Shown here: positions 5,153-5,209 of the stretch, in pieces
How positions within the stretch are numbered: position 1 is the stretch's first letter
Layout: every line of letters begins with the position of its first letter
DNA from: an uncultured Oscillospiraceae bacterium
GTDB lineage: Bacteria > Bacillota > Clostridia > Oscillospirales > Oscillospiraceae
Assembly (NCBI GenBank): GCA_910584395.1
Contig: CAJUAS010000066.1
Coordinates: forward strand, 1 to 5,209
Length of the DNA stretch: 5,209 nt
Direction: 5' to 3'
Position numbers and translations under genes: made by a program
Notes under the pieces: generated by a model
The model's input: the letters and a program-made list of their open reading frames with translations, nothing else
Database searches by the model: none
What the model was told of the DNA's origin: nothing

Positions 5153-5209
5153 TCCATTGCAAAAATCTGCGGCGGTCTCCCGCGCATACACGATTCTCGG
5201 AAAGAAGGC

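Noticed and set aside
4909..5187. 92- and 67-codon minus-strand open frames upstream of mglB
   Set aside because: They run through the candidate promoters and repeats, have no ribosome binding site at their starts, and look like no known protein. Only the last six codons of the longer one are kept, as a speculative leader ORF.
4877..5209. CcpA cre site in the control region
   Set aside because: I found no good match to TGWAANCGNTNWCA on either strand; the GGAAGC repeat lacks the required central CG and flanking bases.
1..5209. Mobile elements, CRISPR, tRNA or rRNA genes, or a novel defence system
   Set aside because: No transposase, regularly spaced repeats, RNA-gene signatures or unfamiliar gene cassettes are visible; nearly all the DNA is accounted for by galT and mglBAC.

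Overview
The window carries most of a galactose-utilisation locus, probably from a Gram-positive Firmicute of the class Clostridia. Four things point there: the galactose-1-phosphate uridylyltransferase is of the class II type typical of Firmicutes; the binding protein is a lipoprotein with an L-V-A-C lipobox rather than a free periplasmic protein; strong AGGAGG-type ribosome binding sites precede each transporter gene; and the DNA is fairly GC-rich, with GC-ending codons. An Oscillospiraceae-like gut anaerobe would fit, but the genus cannot be fixed from this sequence.

Layout: positions 1-948 (+) hold the C-terminal 315 residues of galT, whose 5' part lies outside the window. Positions 949-1030 hold a perfect 30-bp palindrome with T-rich flanks, a bidirectional terminator shared by two convergent transcription units. 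Positions 1031-4876 (-) hold an Mgl-type galactose/glucose ABC importer, transcribed in the order mglB (binding lipoprotein), mglA (double ATPase), mglC (permease). mglA and mglC are 16 nt apart. mglB and mglA are separated by 101 nt containing a strong GC-rich hairpin, a likely attenuator or mRNA-stabilising structure. Positions 4877-5209 (333 nt) hold no convincing protein gene beyond a speculative 6-codon leader ORF. This stretch looks like a divergent control region. It has a candidate minus-strand promoter for mglBAC, a near-consensus plus-strand promoter reading out of the window, inverted repeats near the predicted mgl start, a G-quadruplex-type motif, and a leader whose arms can pair in two mutually exclusive ways.

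How it fits together: MglB captures galactose or glucose outside the membrane, MglC carries it across, and MglA powers transport with ATP. GalT then acts in the Leloir pathway, exchanging galactose-1-phosphate and UDP-glucose for UDP-galactose and glucose-1-phosphate. Uptake and first metabolism of galactose are therefore encoded tail to tail.

The proteins belong to known families and I see no sign of a new multi-gene system, mobile element or CRISPR array. The parts most worth a second look are the non-coding control elements upstream of mglB and between mglB and mglA.
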